The notes beneath the pieces are model-generated. The model ran no database searches, was not told where the DNA came from, and was given only the letters and a program-made list of their open reading frames with translations. From NCBI GenBank assembly GCA_037957365.1, contig JARHVA010002128.1, positions 2,020,001-2,084,000 on the forward strand: 64,000 nucleotides of DNA, in the 5' to 3' direction. Positions 23,007 to 34,379 of the stretch are shown piece after piece (within the stretch, counting starts at the first letter, position 1; each line of letters opens with the position of its first letter). The translations under genes were made by a program, and so were the position numbers. The DNA is from Torreya grandis (Eukaryota; Streptophyta; Pinopsida; Cupressales; Taxaceae).

Positions 23007-24520
23007 TGTTTCACTATTTTTTTCATTTTCTTTTTCTTTTTTTAGAAAATAAAAATAAATTTAAAGAGGGGTGTGGTTTAGAAGAACCTAGTTTTGTTGT
23101 GCGCTCGTTATCCAAATGATTATAGATACTCCTCTTTGGCTCGAGAGGATGACCTAAAAATGAGAGAAAAAACTAGAAAAGGGTGTATTTCCTAGTGAAA
23201 GATATATCCAAGAAGCACTAGACTTCCTTGGAGGTTGTCAATCCACTCTTTTAGACAAATTAAGCTCTATAAAATAGAAATATATGTTTACATGAAACAA
23301 TAGAAAGTACTAAAATTAATGCAAGAGATGATTTTGAAAGAAAACAAGTGATTTTAATCAAAGTATAAATAAATTATTGAAAAATAGTGCTAAAATGTAA
23401 AATCCTAATTCAAAAAATAGCTTAGGCCTCTATGAAGTGACAAAAAATTAAAAACTACAATTTTGGTGAAGGTTGCTAAGTGGAAATTGCTTGCTATTTT
23501 TTGGAAAATAAAACACATAGTGATTGGTGCCAATCATTATGAAATTGGTGTTAGTTAAGGTAATCATTGTTGATCGAGGGACAACCAATGTTGGTCGATG
23601 GTAATCGATGTTAGTCCCTATGGAATTTGGTTCTAGGTAGAAATGGGTGTTGGGTTAGTTATAATAAGGCCTATATGGATTGTTTTTGGGTTAGGGAATG
23701 GTCATGAGGCTAGAATAGGTTATTATAAGTATCAAAATTGGAGGTTATATATTAAAATTATTGAGATGGCCTATGGGTTTTTTGGTGGGAGATGGAGCTC
23801 TTGGAATTGTAGGACTCCAATGCAAAGGGGGAATATGGGAGAGATGGAAAATTGGTGCAAGTAATAAAACTACTAAAAATAAAAACTAAACTTGATATAA
23901 GTGTATTTAATTAGCTATGGAGTTTGATGTCCTAGAGAAGTGTTGAGGTTGGGTGAAAGATGCTTGGGATCTTGGAGAAATGTGTTAAGAGTAACAATGT
24001 TTGATCTCTTCATGGTGAGTTATTGGGGTATTTTCATGTCTCTGGTTTGATTCACCTAAAAGCTTTGATTTGATTGAGATCTAATATTTTCATGAAAAAA
24101 TATGTTTCAACATCTTAAATTAGGGTGGTTTGGTTACCTTAAGTAACTGATGTTGGTCTTGGTTAATCAACATTGATTAAGGGGTGATTGATGTTGGTCA
24201 AGGAGAAATATTCAAAACTAGCTAATTTTTGCTATTTTCACTTAAGGTTGGCTATTAAGACCAATTGAAATGGTATAAGGTTAATAAAGGGTGAATTGGT
24301 ATGCATGAAGAATAAGTCTATGATGTTAGGGCATTAAATGCCTAGGTGGGAAATAGTCTTAAGGCTAGGTGTTGTCATTTAGCCATGGGTTTCAGTGAGG
24401 AGGTGTAAATAGGGCTATTTAATTTAATTAACTAATTAAATTAGCCAAAATGGGATAAATGGGTGTGTTGAAGGATATTAATAATTATTACTAACCCAGG
24501 GGGGTTAAGGGGTATTGTAC
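23007..24520 (-). mobile_element. Putative 5' LTR region of the minus-strand gypsy element
   Basis: Starts (on plus) TGTTTCAC next to the candidate primer-binding site. It contains two groups of palindromic motifs (23,525-23,625 and 24,130-24,215) and no coding motif. The far end near 24,520 is uncertain. It does not visibly match the 11,887-12,366 LTR, so either one is not this element's LTR or the element is chimeric. Confidence 0.35.
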
Positions 24521-24529
24521 GATGACTAG

Positions 24530-25820
24530 AATCATATAGTTTTCTAGTGTTTACAGAATCATCTATTCTTTTATCTCCTGGTTATGCAATAACAATGCTT
24601 ATTGTAGTTCTTGAAGCCTCTACATGAGTATCGAAAGGTTTTCTCCAATAAAGAAAGACCAAAATAGGATATGTGACCAATTTTTGCTTTAGATCCATTA
24701 ATTTTGTTTGGCACTCATTTATCCACTTGAACCTTGTATCTTTACACAATAAATTATTCATGGGGGAAAATGTAATTGGATAGCCTTTTATGAATTTCTT
24801 GTAGTATATTATGTCCTAATATTTCCTACTAACTTATTTAAGGGCTCATGATATAATTTTTTTAAAACAATTAGAATGGAATCTTGTAATGTTATGTATC
24901 CTTGATCTTGGATATTAAGATTTCAAAAATGATGGTCTTCATTTTGGTTTATGAATTTGGCTTTAGGATCCTCCACTTATCACACCAAGCTCAAAAAATC
25001 TCGATCCTATTTCATAATTTCAAATCCAAGTATTAACTATAAAGATCACTATCATAGTAGTCTTATTATTTCCCATAACATAGAAATATTTTCTATTAAT
25101 TTTTCATCATCTACGATCCTATTGCTACATAATTTGACAAAAAAATACAAACCATCTACTTTTGTTTGCTTGTATTGTAATTTTGGATAGCTATATTTAA
25201 CTATAAAGATGCTTCTTGCTATGATAATGAGTCTATCATAGTACTTAAGTCTTATTATTTCCCATAACATAGAAATATTTTCAACATTTATAGAGTAATA
25301 TGCATGAGAGGATACTCATCCTCAAAAATAAAAGTATGACAGAAACCATGTTGTACCTAAAACTAATTATTTGTCTCCCATCAACATTCTTGGTGCATAT
25401 ACCAGGCTATTGGGAGCAATGCTACAATATATTTGAATACATGCACCTAGTATTTGGGTTCTACAACTTATACAAACCATAAAATCAAACTTATGAACAT
25501 GCATTTCTATGCACTATCCTTTTTGGAAAAAAGGGGAATTATTCCCTAATAATAGGTGGTATTTGGGATCAAGTGCACAACATCTTTTAGACCTCATCCC
25601 ATTATAACTGGTTTATCCTATTAACTTCCCACCAAGTTGTAATAGATTATTTTAATATATAATTTAGTGAACTCACCCTCTAGTCTATATTTGACACATG
25701 ATGTTATATCCTTAGGATAAATTTATTCAAGACATCAGTTATAAATTATTGAGGTAGTTGATGTTCTATGGCAAAAAACATGCACATTGGGCATGCCTCA
25801 TGATATCCCCTTGAACAATT
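24530..25820. other. No gene; local direct duplication
   Basis: No domain was recognised. The words taactataaagat and gtcttattatttcccataac followed by atagaaatatttt occur at about 25,035-25,095 and again at about 25,197-25,280, a local duplication with small indels. Open frames here (for example 25,300-25,482) show no motif. Confidence 0.45.
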
Positions 25821-25824
25821 CAAT

Positions 25825-26065
25825 ATGTAAGTATCCGAGTCACCATTGAACTGCTGTATGTGGATAAGACATAGTTTATATGAGGAGTTTGGAGCAGCGG
25901 TTTTTAAAGGTAAAATAACTTATAGGAGCCAATTTGGGGAAGTGGTTCTCAGGTTTGGAGGGACCGGCAGCAGGTGATACTCGGTGACAGGTGGTACACC
26001 ACGGGATGTGTGGTGGGTTGTTTTATGAAGAGGGCACATTGCCAGGTATAAACCAAGTGGGAGAT
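25825..26065 (+). mobile_element. 3' end of a copia-like internal region with polypurine tract
   Basis: From about 25,825 the sequence becomes GC-richer and contains intact CpGs (accggcagcagg, ctcggtgacagg). It ends in aagtgggagat (26,054-26,065), the polypurine tract typical of plant Ty1/copia elements immediately before the 3' LTR. No RNase H coding could be read, so the fragment is only the 3' noncoding end. Confidence 0.55.
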
Positions 26066-26560
26066 TGTTAGGATTGTGGAGCTAAAAGCTTCACTGATGC
26101 AGACATGGAGGAGGTTGCAGAATGAGTTGCCGAAGTGTCAGAAGTGTTTGGCGTTGGTCTGGCCAATAGGGTAAGACAGGAAGGCAACCGATGTCGGTCA
26201 TATATCGGCCGGCGTCGGCAACCCCAGGCAGACAGGGACCGACGTCGGTCGCCTGTGTGGTTCGACTCGAGCTATTTAGGGGCAGTTAGCACCAAGTGTT
26301 TGCATGATGAGTGCTAATTTTAGACTCATAGCTGGATCTAATTATTGTAATTAGATGTTAATCATTGTTTGGATGAGATCTATATAATAGACTCATGGTT
26401 GTATTGGAAAAGTGTGCTAGGGAGTAAGAGAGCATAATTATAAGCTCCTTCTGTGTGTGAGGTAGAGCAATGGTGCGTTCCTCCTAGTGCCACAGTACCA
26501 GGTGTGTTGGTGCTAGATTGGAGAGCCAGCTGGGTTCTTCAAGAGTGTAGGATCTTGGTC
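26066..26560 (+). mobile_element. Copia-like LTR, relatively undecayed
   Basis: Begins TGTTAGGATTGTGGAGC after the polypurine tract. It includes a CpG-rich palindromic array at 26,187-26,250 (accgatgtcggtc, tcggccggcgtcgg, accgacgtcggtc), a possible TATA-type tatttagggg near 26,272, and a leader-like segment. The 3' end could not be fixed; 26,560 is a rough limit where composition returns to AT-rich. A 60-codon open frame across 26,135-26,317 is an artefact of high GC. Confidence 0.5.
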
Positions 26561-26569
26561 ACAGTTGCA

Positions 26570-28090
26570 TGGCCTATATAGGAGATCTACATGGTAAGTA
26601 AGATCATTGATAATTAAAATGAGTGGATTGTTGATGGATATAAGATAAGGTGGGTACGACCAAAAGAGGCTCAAACAGAGGGAAAGGTAAGCTAGAAAAG
26701 GAGGCCCATGGACCACACAAGATGAAACTTTTATAGTCTATTACTTGAACTAAAGGTTGGATAAGGAATCAAGGACTAATGTCTGTTATAATATACTATA
26801 ACATACCAACAATAAAACATAGTTAGAAGCCAAAGGGAATAAGAACACAATAAACTAAAGCACATTTGATCAAAGATTGTTATGTTTGTAAGATTATGTT
26901 AGCACATATACAAGGGGGGATTATGATCAATATGAAAAAGACATTCAAATAAATAATAGATCAATATGAATAAACATATTAAAGATATAACTCATGCATA
27001 ACAATAAGGCTAAGAAACTAAAATGATAGAACTTATTAAACAATACACAATTTGGAGAAGAATCAAGATTTTCACATCAAAATAAATTGCAAAACTTTCC
27101 TATTAATTTAAATAACCAAAATTATCCTTCCTTTGGGATTGGGAGGATACAAGTATATATAATCCTGGGATGGGGAAGGTCTCATCTCTCAAGTGAAGTC
27201 TAAAAATAAATGTCTATAAATAACACTAGATGCCAACTTGCATGTAAAAATGCATGCACAATGGTAATTGCTCATAAATATATTTCTTCAACTAAAATAC
27301 AATATATAAATGCAAAGTAAATTTGGAACTAATGTTCCAACCTAGATAAAAGTGAAAGTACATATGCATAATTAGAGGGTGATGATGTGACACCATTAAA
27401 AGAAGAAAATTATAGAATAACAATTGTAAAAGTTAAAGTGGATGAAACTATTATTGTAACTTGAGTTATAACTAAATCTAGCACTATCACTGCCTAAATG
27501 CTCAAAGCTACTATTGATGTAGTGAAAATTGGAAGTGGTACATACATGGGCCTACTATGTGTTTACACCAATGTGTACCTTTTTGAGACTAAGTATGCTA
27601 AAGAGGTGGATGTGTTGCTCTTAATGCTAAAGTTAATCACTTGGCCACTTCTATTTATAAATATAATGTGTGGCTAGCCTAGAAGTCTATATCTATAGTT
27701 TCATATCAAGGAAAAAACTCTTGAACAACTATGGGAGCTTATCCATTAACTTTTGATGTGTAACCAATGCATCTGTAACCCCTACATGAAGTGTCTTGGT
27801 TCTAATGATTGAAAAAGAAGTGTCCCTATGATTTGGTCCCTATAAAAATTTACTAGTTACATTATATTATCATTAGTCCTATAGATTGTGCCTTTGATCT
27901 CATCTCGAAGGTTGTCAGTTGAGATTTTAAAAAATTAGTTTAGGGACAAATTACCCCTAAGAAGTGCTTATTTGAGTGACCCTCTATATTTCAAAATAGA
28001 AACTACTTATTTTTACTGATTGGAAAAGTATTGTACAAGATTTCATATCTCCTAATGCCACTCAAACAAGCTATCCCTCTTAGCAACAAC
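26570..28090. other. No recognisable gene
   Basis: AT-rich sequence with many stops in all frames. Scattered open stretches (about 27,490-27,650 on plus) carry no motif I can name. The 3' part may be the tail of the decayed coding region that ends near 28.1 kb. Confidence 0.35.
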
Positions 28091-28099
28091 AAAACTTTG

Positions 28100-31000
28100 G
28101 GCCCCCGCAACCATAGATGTTATTATTAAATTTAAATGGGTAAACACATTATTTTTGTATTCTTGGCTTATGAAGCTAAGTTTTTCATGAATGTCCTTTA
28201 TTTTATTGAATAAATGAATGATATCCCCCCACTTAGGCTAAAAATGGCCTTTATAAACCTTATTAGATGAATAGTGTCATAGACATTTCTATATACTCCT
28301 TGCACATTATCTATGATTTCTTTGGGAGCCTGAATGGTGATCCTCTCTAGCATCCTCTGAATAAGCTAATAGAAAATTTTGAACATTTATTTTATAACTC
28401 ATCTAAAAACATCCATGAAACTATAAAGATCTTCTCTATACCAATCCAAGTCTAAGGGATTTAATTTTATTCTCTTATTCAAAGAGAATATGTTTTCTAT
28501 CTATTTCAAGTCAACCTAATTATCTTCTACAACCATAGTCTTTATTTTCACCTTTCTCAAGGTTTTTCATTTTTCTATCAAAATGAAACTAATATATGTG
28601 TTGCTCAATATTCACTAGATCCTTCCATCCTTCTTATTCTTATTATTCTTATTCTTCTTGTTCCTATTATTCTTCTTCTTCTTATTCTTCTTGTAACTAT
28701 TTAATCCATTAAGGAAGCTTCATTGTAACCTATTACTCTACTTTCTCTACTTAAATAGAGGAAGGGGATTACCCTAGAGGAAGCTTGGCCATGGGGGAAG
28801 ATGTCCTTAATATAAGAAAGGAAGTATAACTTTCTTCTATCTAGTAACATTCCTTTGGAATAATGTATAAATTATATATTTAACCTTCCCTACTATTATA
28901 TGTATTGATATCATAGGTGAACCAGTTTGAATAGCTTGACCAATGGGCATTTATGGCTATGCAGATGACCTAGGAGGGGTGGCTTATGTGGAAAAAATGG
29001 AAGTGGAAACCAAGTTTTCAAAATATACCCTTTTTGATGACTTAAGGGACTAAATAATAGTTCCTCTAAAGAATCAATAGGTCACTGGGGTGCTAGTTAA
29101 GTTTCGAAAATAATTTATCATTGATGTATAACCAACCCCATTACTAGTAATAGTAATAATAAGACCCATAGTAGTAGACTAGATTTTGGTAGAAAAAATT
29201 GGAATTATAACTACTCAATGTTTATTTATTTAGCCCAAATAGTGTAAAAAATTAATATTATTTATCATACTAATAGTATCAATACTATTAGAGGAAATTG
29301 TCATAGATTGATAAATGAATGAACTTACAACACGAGGAGAATTATCTAGAGCACTAGTTACTATGGTTGCCACTATTGTAACCTGAGGTGGAGAGCTTGA
29401 AGGTGTAGTTAATGTTTTATCCTATACTAAAGTCTAAAATTTTGTCTTTGAATCTTATTATACATCCCTTCTCTCATCTGATAATAATTATGTTTCCACT
29501 AAACTAGCATCTCCTTGGTCAACCTCTTCACATTGTGCTAACTTTTTAGTTCCTCTAGATTGAGTGTTTTCCTCAATCATCCATTCATAATATTCCTATA
29601 TCTTAGTTTTTTCATAAGTATATTTTGTTTCTTTTGTGTTAGTATTAGACACCCATTATTCTTCAGCTCCTTATCTTTTATCCTCTTCCTCACCATCATA
29701 AATATCAATAGGGTCTAACCCTAGTCTACCCTTTCTTATTTATTCCCTTTCCTTATGAACTTTTACTTGTTTCTCCTCCACTTCCACATGTTAGGGTGGA
29801 ATGGGAGGATTATTGGGATTTATTGTATATGTAAATATTGGTTTGGTATCAATAGGCATTGGTCTTATAAAAATTAAAATGAGAGATGAAGGGGCTATAG
29901 TTGTAGAAGATGGTGAGAGAGTGGGAGGGGTGGTGACTAATCAAGGGATGATGGGTTGTGGAGATGGAAATATAATATATTTAAAAATCATCAATGGTGG
30001 TGTTATCATAAAAGGTGGTGACCCAAGGGATAAAAAATAGAAACATGTGACAAGAAAACAAATAAACTTACATATTTTACTATGGTTAATGGAGGTAGAG
30101 GAATCATGGAGAAAATTATAATTGATGTGATAGGACTTAAAAGTATCTCCTCTTCAATTATGAGTCAAGGGGAATAAATAATAACTATATATATAGGGGA
30201 TGTTGGAGTAGTTTCATTTTTTTATTCAATGTCATCTTTCCCATATGGGCCTACTTATTTTCATATTTCTTCTTCTTCATGTGAAGGAGTTCCATTAATA
30301 GGTTTGAAAACCCATTGTTCATTCTCAATTATCTTAGAATCCTCATTAATGATAGTATGACCATATTGGATACTCTACACTAAAATCATTAACATCTTTA
30401 CCGTGTAAATTATTATAGAAACCTCAGTGTCATCTTTTGCATTCATGAAAACACTATCATGATTATAGGATTTGTGTCCATAATTAATTTTTGCCTTCCC
30501 ATTATATTTATTGATATGTTCTCTAACTATTTTCTTTGGGCCCAATATATTAATGGTGCCTAGTTCAAAAAATAATGTGTCCTCAGTCTTCCAAAATATT
30601 GGAAGTGTTCCCACCTCATATATTTAATTCTATCAATGTTGAGAGGGGTTGGATGGATAAATGCTTGTTTAGCCCCTTTTAGCTCAACATTTACACTGTC
30701 ATCTAATTGAGTATAAATTTATTACTCAACCAATTTATTAGGTATAATCTATGGTAGGTAAATAGGTTGTGTCTTAGTACCTTTGATCCTGATTATAATA
30801 CACTTAGGATATAAGTAGTAATCACCCATATTTCAAATGGTCTTCTTTATAGGATCATATAATATAGGCATGTTCTTCTCATATATTTCCTGATTACACA
30901 TTTGTAGTCATAATATATACTACATAAGACATCATATATAAATTAACATATAGTAACCTCTATGTTTTTTTGATTTGTAGAATCAAGTTAGAGCTAATAA

Positions 31001-31671
31001 TCTCCCCCAAGGCTATAATTTTGTTAGAGGTCAGAATAGTGTCTAGTAAAGGGACCCATACCTCACTAATGTAAGTAATGGTTGAGAAGCTATAAATTCT
31101 ATTTAGTAAATCCATAGAAATTATCACCCCTAGCCTAAATATATAAATGGGGATAGATGAGGTAGGGCACTAAACTATAAATTTACTTGGGTTGCTAGCC
31201 CATTCTTGTAACATACTGTTGGTGTTATTGGAAAGGAGCCATGAATTCACCATATTAGATCCCATAATTCATTTAGATCACATGGAGTCTATAATACATT
31301 TCAAAAACATGCCTAAATATGTAAAATTATTAGGTATTATTGAGTTTGAAATGTAGTATTTTCCCATAAAATTTACCATTTATAAATAAATCAAATAATA
31401 GGTTAATGCAAGGTATTACCTCTGGTTTGGTAGTTGCATTATGGATACTAACTACTTTTATTGATAATAAGTCATCTCTACACCTCTATGTGAAAATTAA
31501 AAGTTTTTTGTCAGCCTTGTATGGCTTGAATACATCAACCTCATCCCAAATATTAGAATAATTCTTGAAGTCATGATTGAGGGCTATTAAATCAAATGTT
31601 TTATCTAGGTATTTGGTAAGCCTTACGATTGAATATGTAGATGGAATTGGAATGTGATATGAGGAATACAT
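28100..31671 (-). pseudogene. Very long decayed coding region, unrecognised
   Basis: Read from 31,671 down to about 28,100, the minus strand keeps protein-like composition over about 1,150 codons, with stops mostly at glutamine-like positions and a few frameshifts. Parts: FKPYKADKKLLIFT and CINLLFDLFINGKFYGK near 31.6-31.3 kb; AKQAFIHPTPLNIDRIKY near 30.65 kb; an open 79-codon stretch 30,614-30,375 with KINYGHKSYNHDSVFMN; a P/S/T-rich block near 29.95 kb; an acidic block (YDGEEEDKR) near 29.7 kb; VVSSFIYQSMTISSN near 29.33 kb; and a Q/E-rich coil at about 28.69-28.63 kb. From 30,036 to about 28.95 kb the frame holds with no frameshift. No RT, integrase, protease or transposase motif was seen. 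It is probably a mobile-element protein, but could be a dead host gene. Confidence 0.5.
28629..28695. repeat. (TTC/TTA)n microsatellite encoding a Q/E run on minus
   Basis: Imperfect trinucleotide repeat cttattcttcttg. On minus it reads as alternating glutamate codons and glutamine-derived stops inside the decayed coding region, so it probably expanded within a coding glutamine/glutamate tract. Confidence 0.75.
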
Positions 31672-31699
31672 TAAAAATATAGTTTGAAATTATCTATGC

Positions 31700-33420
31700 T
31701 ATGAAAAACCTATAAAATCTTGGACACAATGGAGTTATGGATTCAAAATTTGCACTTGAGATCAGAATTCACAATGTGTACTTGATAACTAGAAGACAAT
31801 GTAATTAGACTGAATGTATAAATTTGAAATATGTTGATTTCAATGTGTTATATATGAGAATTGAATGTATTAATTCACTAATTCATGTGAATTAACTATA
31901 GTAATAGAGTTTTCTCCATTTATTGTCTATTATTTTCATTCAAATTTCATAATGACAATTTCCATGGCTATTACTGCCATGTGGCTTCTTATGCTTATTC
32001 CTAGATGTTTATTCATCTATGTGTCATAGATATATCTTTCTCTCTCTTTTATTTTTAGCATTGATGTATTTGTTACTTTATGTAGCTATGAAGGACACAT
32101 GTCTTTGTATTTTTACTTTACTTATATCCAAGTTATGGCTTACTATTTTTTATGCCTTTAGCCATGGGTTATCAAGATGATAACACATGGATGAATCTCA
32201 TTATTTTGATTTCTTAAGACTTTCTATATAAAAGGTTATGATGATTTCACCTCTAGGATAGTGAGATGATGACATGTGGATGGATCTCATTGTTCTACTT
32301 GCTTAGGACTTTCTATACAAAGGGACATGCTGACATCACCTCTATGCTAGTAAGATGATGACATGTGGATGGATATCATTATTCTACTTACCTGAGACTT
32401 TCCATACAAAGGGATATGCTGATGTCACCTATAAGTTAGCAGGATGATGAAATGTTAATGGCTCTCACTACTCTAATTAATTTGGACTTTCCATACAAAG
32501 GGCTGCGTTGGTGTCATCTCCAAGCTAGTAGGATGATGACACATGGATGGTTCTCACTACTCTAATTTCTTGGGATTGTCTATACAAGTCATTTTTATTA
32601 TGTCACTACCAAAATACTTTGTTATTTACTTAGGCTCTAAGTATTTAATTGATGCTACATGTCAAGAATAAATGAACTCTAGGAGGTCTCAAAAAACACC
32701 TAAGTGTGAAATAGCCTATTCAAGACACACATAGATATTGAATCCACTAGAATCATAGCATGTAGTCCTAGTTATAGTTGAAGTTATAAAATCAAGTGTA
32801 CATATAAGCATAAGTTAAAGTTAAATTGAATGTAAAAATTAAATCATATAGTATGGCTTATAAACATCTTTAATTCTTCCATAACTTTGACACACTCTAA
32901 AATCTTTGAAGTAAATCATGTTGATCAAATCAAGCAAATAAAAAATATCAAGAGAGACAAATAAATTCATTTTAACATTAGATAAATTTCTTAAGTATTA
33001 ACTTTTCAAAACCCATGTCATAAAAATTTGGTTTAGAAGACCTTGAATAATGATATTTGATTAAAATTAGGTCCCTATTTGAATTTTAAAAATGGGGTGT
33101 GTATGTTAGGGAACAACACTTCCTTCATTGGCTCTGTGTAGTCCATGTATATCATACCTACTTTATATAAGAAACCCACTTCAAACCTAGTTTTTGATCA
33201 CATAAAAGGTGACATACATTAATACATTTGAAACTACAAAAATAGTTCCTTTATGATCATGATTTTAGAGGCAAAATATTCAATTGGTTATAGTTACTAT
33301 TAAGGCTACATGTCTATATGGTAAAAATTATATTTTGTAGCTTGTAGAGCATTAGGCTTATATTCTACTCTAATATTGACAAATATTATCTCCATATTCA
33401 TATGGTAAATATAACTCTTT
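31700..33420. repeat. Noncoding, LTR-like region
   Basis: No coding motif. It holds the 89-bp tandem array (separate entry) and tctctctct runs near 32,040. A possible LTR edge (tatgttagggaacaac) lies near 33,100. It separates the protease fragment at 33.5 kb from the long decayed coding region below 31.7 kb and may be an LTR or leader of one of these. Confidence 0.4.
32176..32588. repeat. 89-bp tandem repeat, about 4.7 copies
   Basis: The anchor word gatgatgacatgtggatgg or a variant starts at 32,176, 32,265, 32,354, 32,443 and 32,532, exactly 89 bases apart each time. Each unit carries a tctcattattctact-like segment, actttctatacaaaggg and a gatgtcacct segment, with scattered substitutions and no length change. 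Confidence 0.92.
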
Positions 33421-33529
33421 AGGTATGATGTATGGATTGTGATTTACTTTATTCAAGGGTATAATGATGATTTTATTCATTTGGTGTGCTTAAAACTCTT
33501 TGTGCACTATTTTAATGGTCATTTAACCA

Positions 33530-33930
33530 TCATAGGCCCACTTATTACCAATTAACATAGGGTAGTGAATTCCATCAATATTCATGTCAATAAATTCAAT
33601 ATTTAATTTTAATATTAGTTTAACCACTTTTATTTCTATATATTCTAGTCGAACAATAGGATTTACCTTACCATAATCTACAAGACTTAGTGTTACTAGA
33701 CTGTAACTAAGTGTTGGTCATCTAATAGCTTTCTAGGTAAACCAAGGAATCATATATAATATGATTCCAAAATAAAATATAATGTTAGGTACTTCATATC
33801 CTTCCATCTCAATATCCACATGGTTATCAACATCCCAAGGATTATTAGTATTTAGTACCAAACTACCTTGTCAGTATGTTATTAACCTCATTATGAACAC
33901 TCCAACAAGTTCAATAGGTTTTTTAAATAT
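33530..33930 (-). pseudogene. Gypsy retropepsin-like domain, decayed
   Basis: Read from about 33,930: IEMEGYEVPNIILYFGI, then PTLSYSLVTLSLVDYGKV, IVRLEYIEIKV, NIEFIDMNIDGIHYPMLIG and NKWAYDG. This follows the plant gypsy protease pattern (a strand ending in DFG/DTG-type turn, P-x-L-x-x-S, a G-R-L-x-x-I strand and the YP-x-LLG-x-x-WA-x-D C-terminal block). The active-site aspartate position reads YFG, so catalysis is lost. It lies downstream of a gag on the same strand. No RT follows on minus, so pol is truncated at about 33.5 kb. Confidence 0.7.
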
Positions 33931-34145
33931 TATATGAGATATATTCATTTTTTAGAGTGCTCAAAAGTTTTAAAAGGTCAGTCAAGGCAGTCATTATTCC
34001 CTCTTACCTCATTATGTGAACAATTTGCCCATACATCTGTGTATTAACTGCTATGACATCACCCTTTGATGTAGTCTATTGCTATATGTTTGAAATAAAT
34101 TGGGTTATTTAGTACATCAAGCATTTTTCTATCATAGGGTGAATA

Positions 34146-34168
34146 TATATATATATATATATATAATG
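34146..34168. repeat. (AT)n microsatellite
   Basis: About eleven uninterrupted AT units, between gag and protease of the minus-strand gypsy fragment. Confidence 0.9.
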
Positions 34169-34379
34169 TTGAACCTTTATAATTCTCTATTATTGTGGCA
34201 TTTCTAAAGGAAGAAATCCCTGATTTGCATATTATTGCCTTGTAGCTGCTTGTATAAACAAATTCTCCTTGGGGTGAGGATTTATCAAGTTTATATTTTT
34301 CATAGGTATCTCTTTCCTCTAATTCTCTAAAACTAGATAATATTCAATATGTTTTTGTCTTGAAACTCTACAATAGATG

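Noticed and set aside
26135..26317. 60-codon arginine-rich frame near 26 kb
   Set aside because: It spans the CpG-rich palindromic array of an LTR. GC-rich DNA simply lacks stops there.
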